Position numbers and translations under genes: made by a program
Notes under the pieces: generated by a model
The model's database searches: none
Told to the model about the DNA's origin: nothing
The model's input: the letters and a program-made list of their open reading frames with translations, nothing else
Shown here: one piece after another, positions 63,827 to 64,000 of the stretch
How the letters are laid out: each line of letters starts with the position of its first letter
Numbering within the stretch: the first letter of the stretch is position 1
DNA from: an uncultured Erythrobacter sp.
Lineage (GTDB): Bacteria; Pseudomonadota; Alphaproteobacteria; Sphingomonadales; Sphingomonadaceae
Direction of reading: 5' to 3'
NCBI GenBank assembly: GCA_947488325.1
Contig: CANKYZ010000001.1
Location: 124,001 to 188,000, forward strand
DNA: 64,000 bases

Positions 63827-64000
63827 ATGAGCTTTGCACACATGGATAATCCCAAGAACTCCGCGATGATGCCTACCTCTGTTTTGCTCGTCGATGACGA
63901 ACCGGTCCTGCGCGAACCGCTGGCCGAATATCTTGCCGGGCAGGGCTTTGTCGTAACCGAAGCATCAAGCGCCTCTGCTGCCCGGTCAACACTCGCCGAA
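63827..64000 (+). CDS. Response regulator (partial)
   Basis: N-terminal part of a two-component receiver domain, running off the window. Seen: SVLLVDDEPVLREPLAEYLAGQGF, with the acidic pair DDE that binds magnesium near residue 23, then TEASSASAARSTLAE. The phosphorylated Asp and the output domain lie outside. Starts at 63827 or 63842 are both in frame; neither has a clear ribosome binding site, and a stable hairpin ends six bases upstream. A partner histidine kinase may follow. Confidence 0.85.
   Translation, partial: MSFAHMDNPKNSAMMPTSVLLVDDEPVLREPLAEYLAGQGFVVTEASSASAARSTLAE

Overview
The window looks like a chromosome segment of an alphaproteobacterium of the order Sphingomonadales, most likely a marine Erythrobacteraceae relative. 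This is inferred from the gene set (TonB-dependent receptor, paired DUF4402 proteins, an NDUFS6-like zinc-finger protein, an lgt-methyltransferase pair, AI-2E permease, EF-hand protein next to a response regulator) and from a dense group of GANTC sites. No rRNA, tRNA, CRISPR array, prophage or insertion sequence was seen. Most of the window is housekeeping and general metabolism, densely packed on both strands.

Left part (1-19,000). A partial ribonucleotide reductase large subunit (nrdA) runs off the left edge behind a 566-base upstream region rich in GANTC sites. A mostly leftward run follows: alpha/beta hydrolase, TraB/GumN protein, exported VOC protein, nadB, metallo-beta-lactamase-fold lipoprotein and an ABC ATPase without a permease. 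A short rightward cluster holds two DUF4402 secreted proteins, the zinc-finger protein and a small exported protein. Leftward genes resume with nitronate monooxygenase, DMT exporter, an endonuclease III-like glycosylase, a YdjM-like membrane protein, YceI lipoprotein, VOC protein and guaA.

Middle (19,000-38,500). The largest gap (18,926-19,681) has almost no coding potential but contains a chain of hairpins, several with C-rich loops, then a 27-residue hydrophobic peptide gene with its own Shine-Dalgarno sequence and terminator. After it come an acyl-CoA ligase, a PIG-L deacetylase, gyrB (possibly leaderless), AI-2E permease, M50 peptidase, TetR regulator, acyltransferase and an AhpD-like protein. 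A leucine-degradation operon (ivd, a membrane protein, DUF1330, mccB, a membrane protein) lacks mccA. A two-gene osmoprotectant- or ergothioneine-type ABC importer has a permease-binding protein fusion. lgt precedes a MidA/NDUFAF7-like methyltransferase that carries a long Ala/Lys/Glu-rich N-terminal extension.

Right part (38,500-64,000). Acyl-CoA ligase, glnD, a TonB receptor whose stop codon lies in a 15-base tandem repeat, a PLP-homeostasis protein, a thiamine-phosphate synthase-like protein, ftsK, an MmgE/PrpD protein and a nucleotidyltransferase are followed by a GDYXXLXY/DUF2157 gene pair. That pair carries three apparent one-base frameshifts. pstS with a Pho box then stands divergent from a membrane diguanylate cyclase. 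A thioesterase, an S9 peptidase, an M24 aminopeptidase, a VOC-cupin pair, a six-loop EF-hand protein and the start of a response regulator, preceded by a 16-bp perfect hairpin, complete the window.

No clearly new multi-gene system is evident. The most unusual items are the hairpin chain with the 27-residue peptide gene, the TolA-like extension on the methyltransferase, the GANTC cluster, the 20-bp perfect palindrome near 11,950 and the frameshift cluster near 52,300-53,800.
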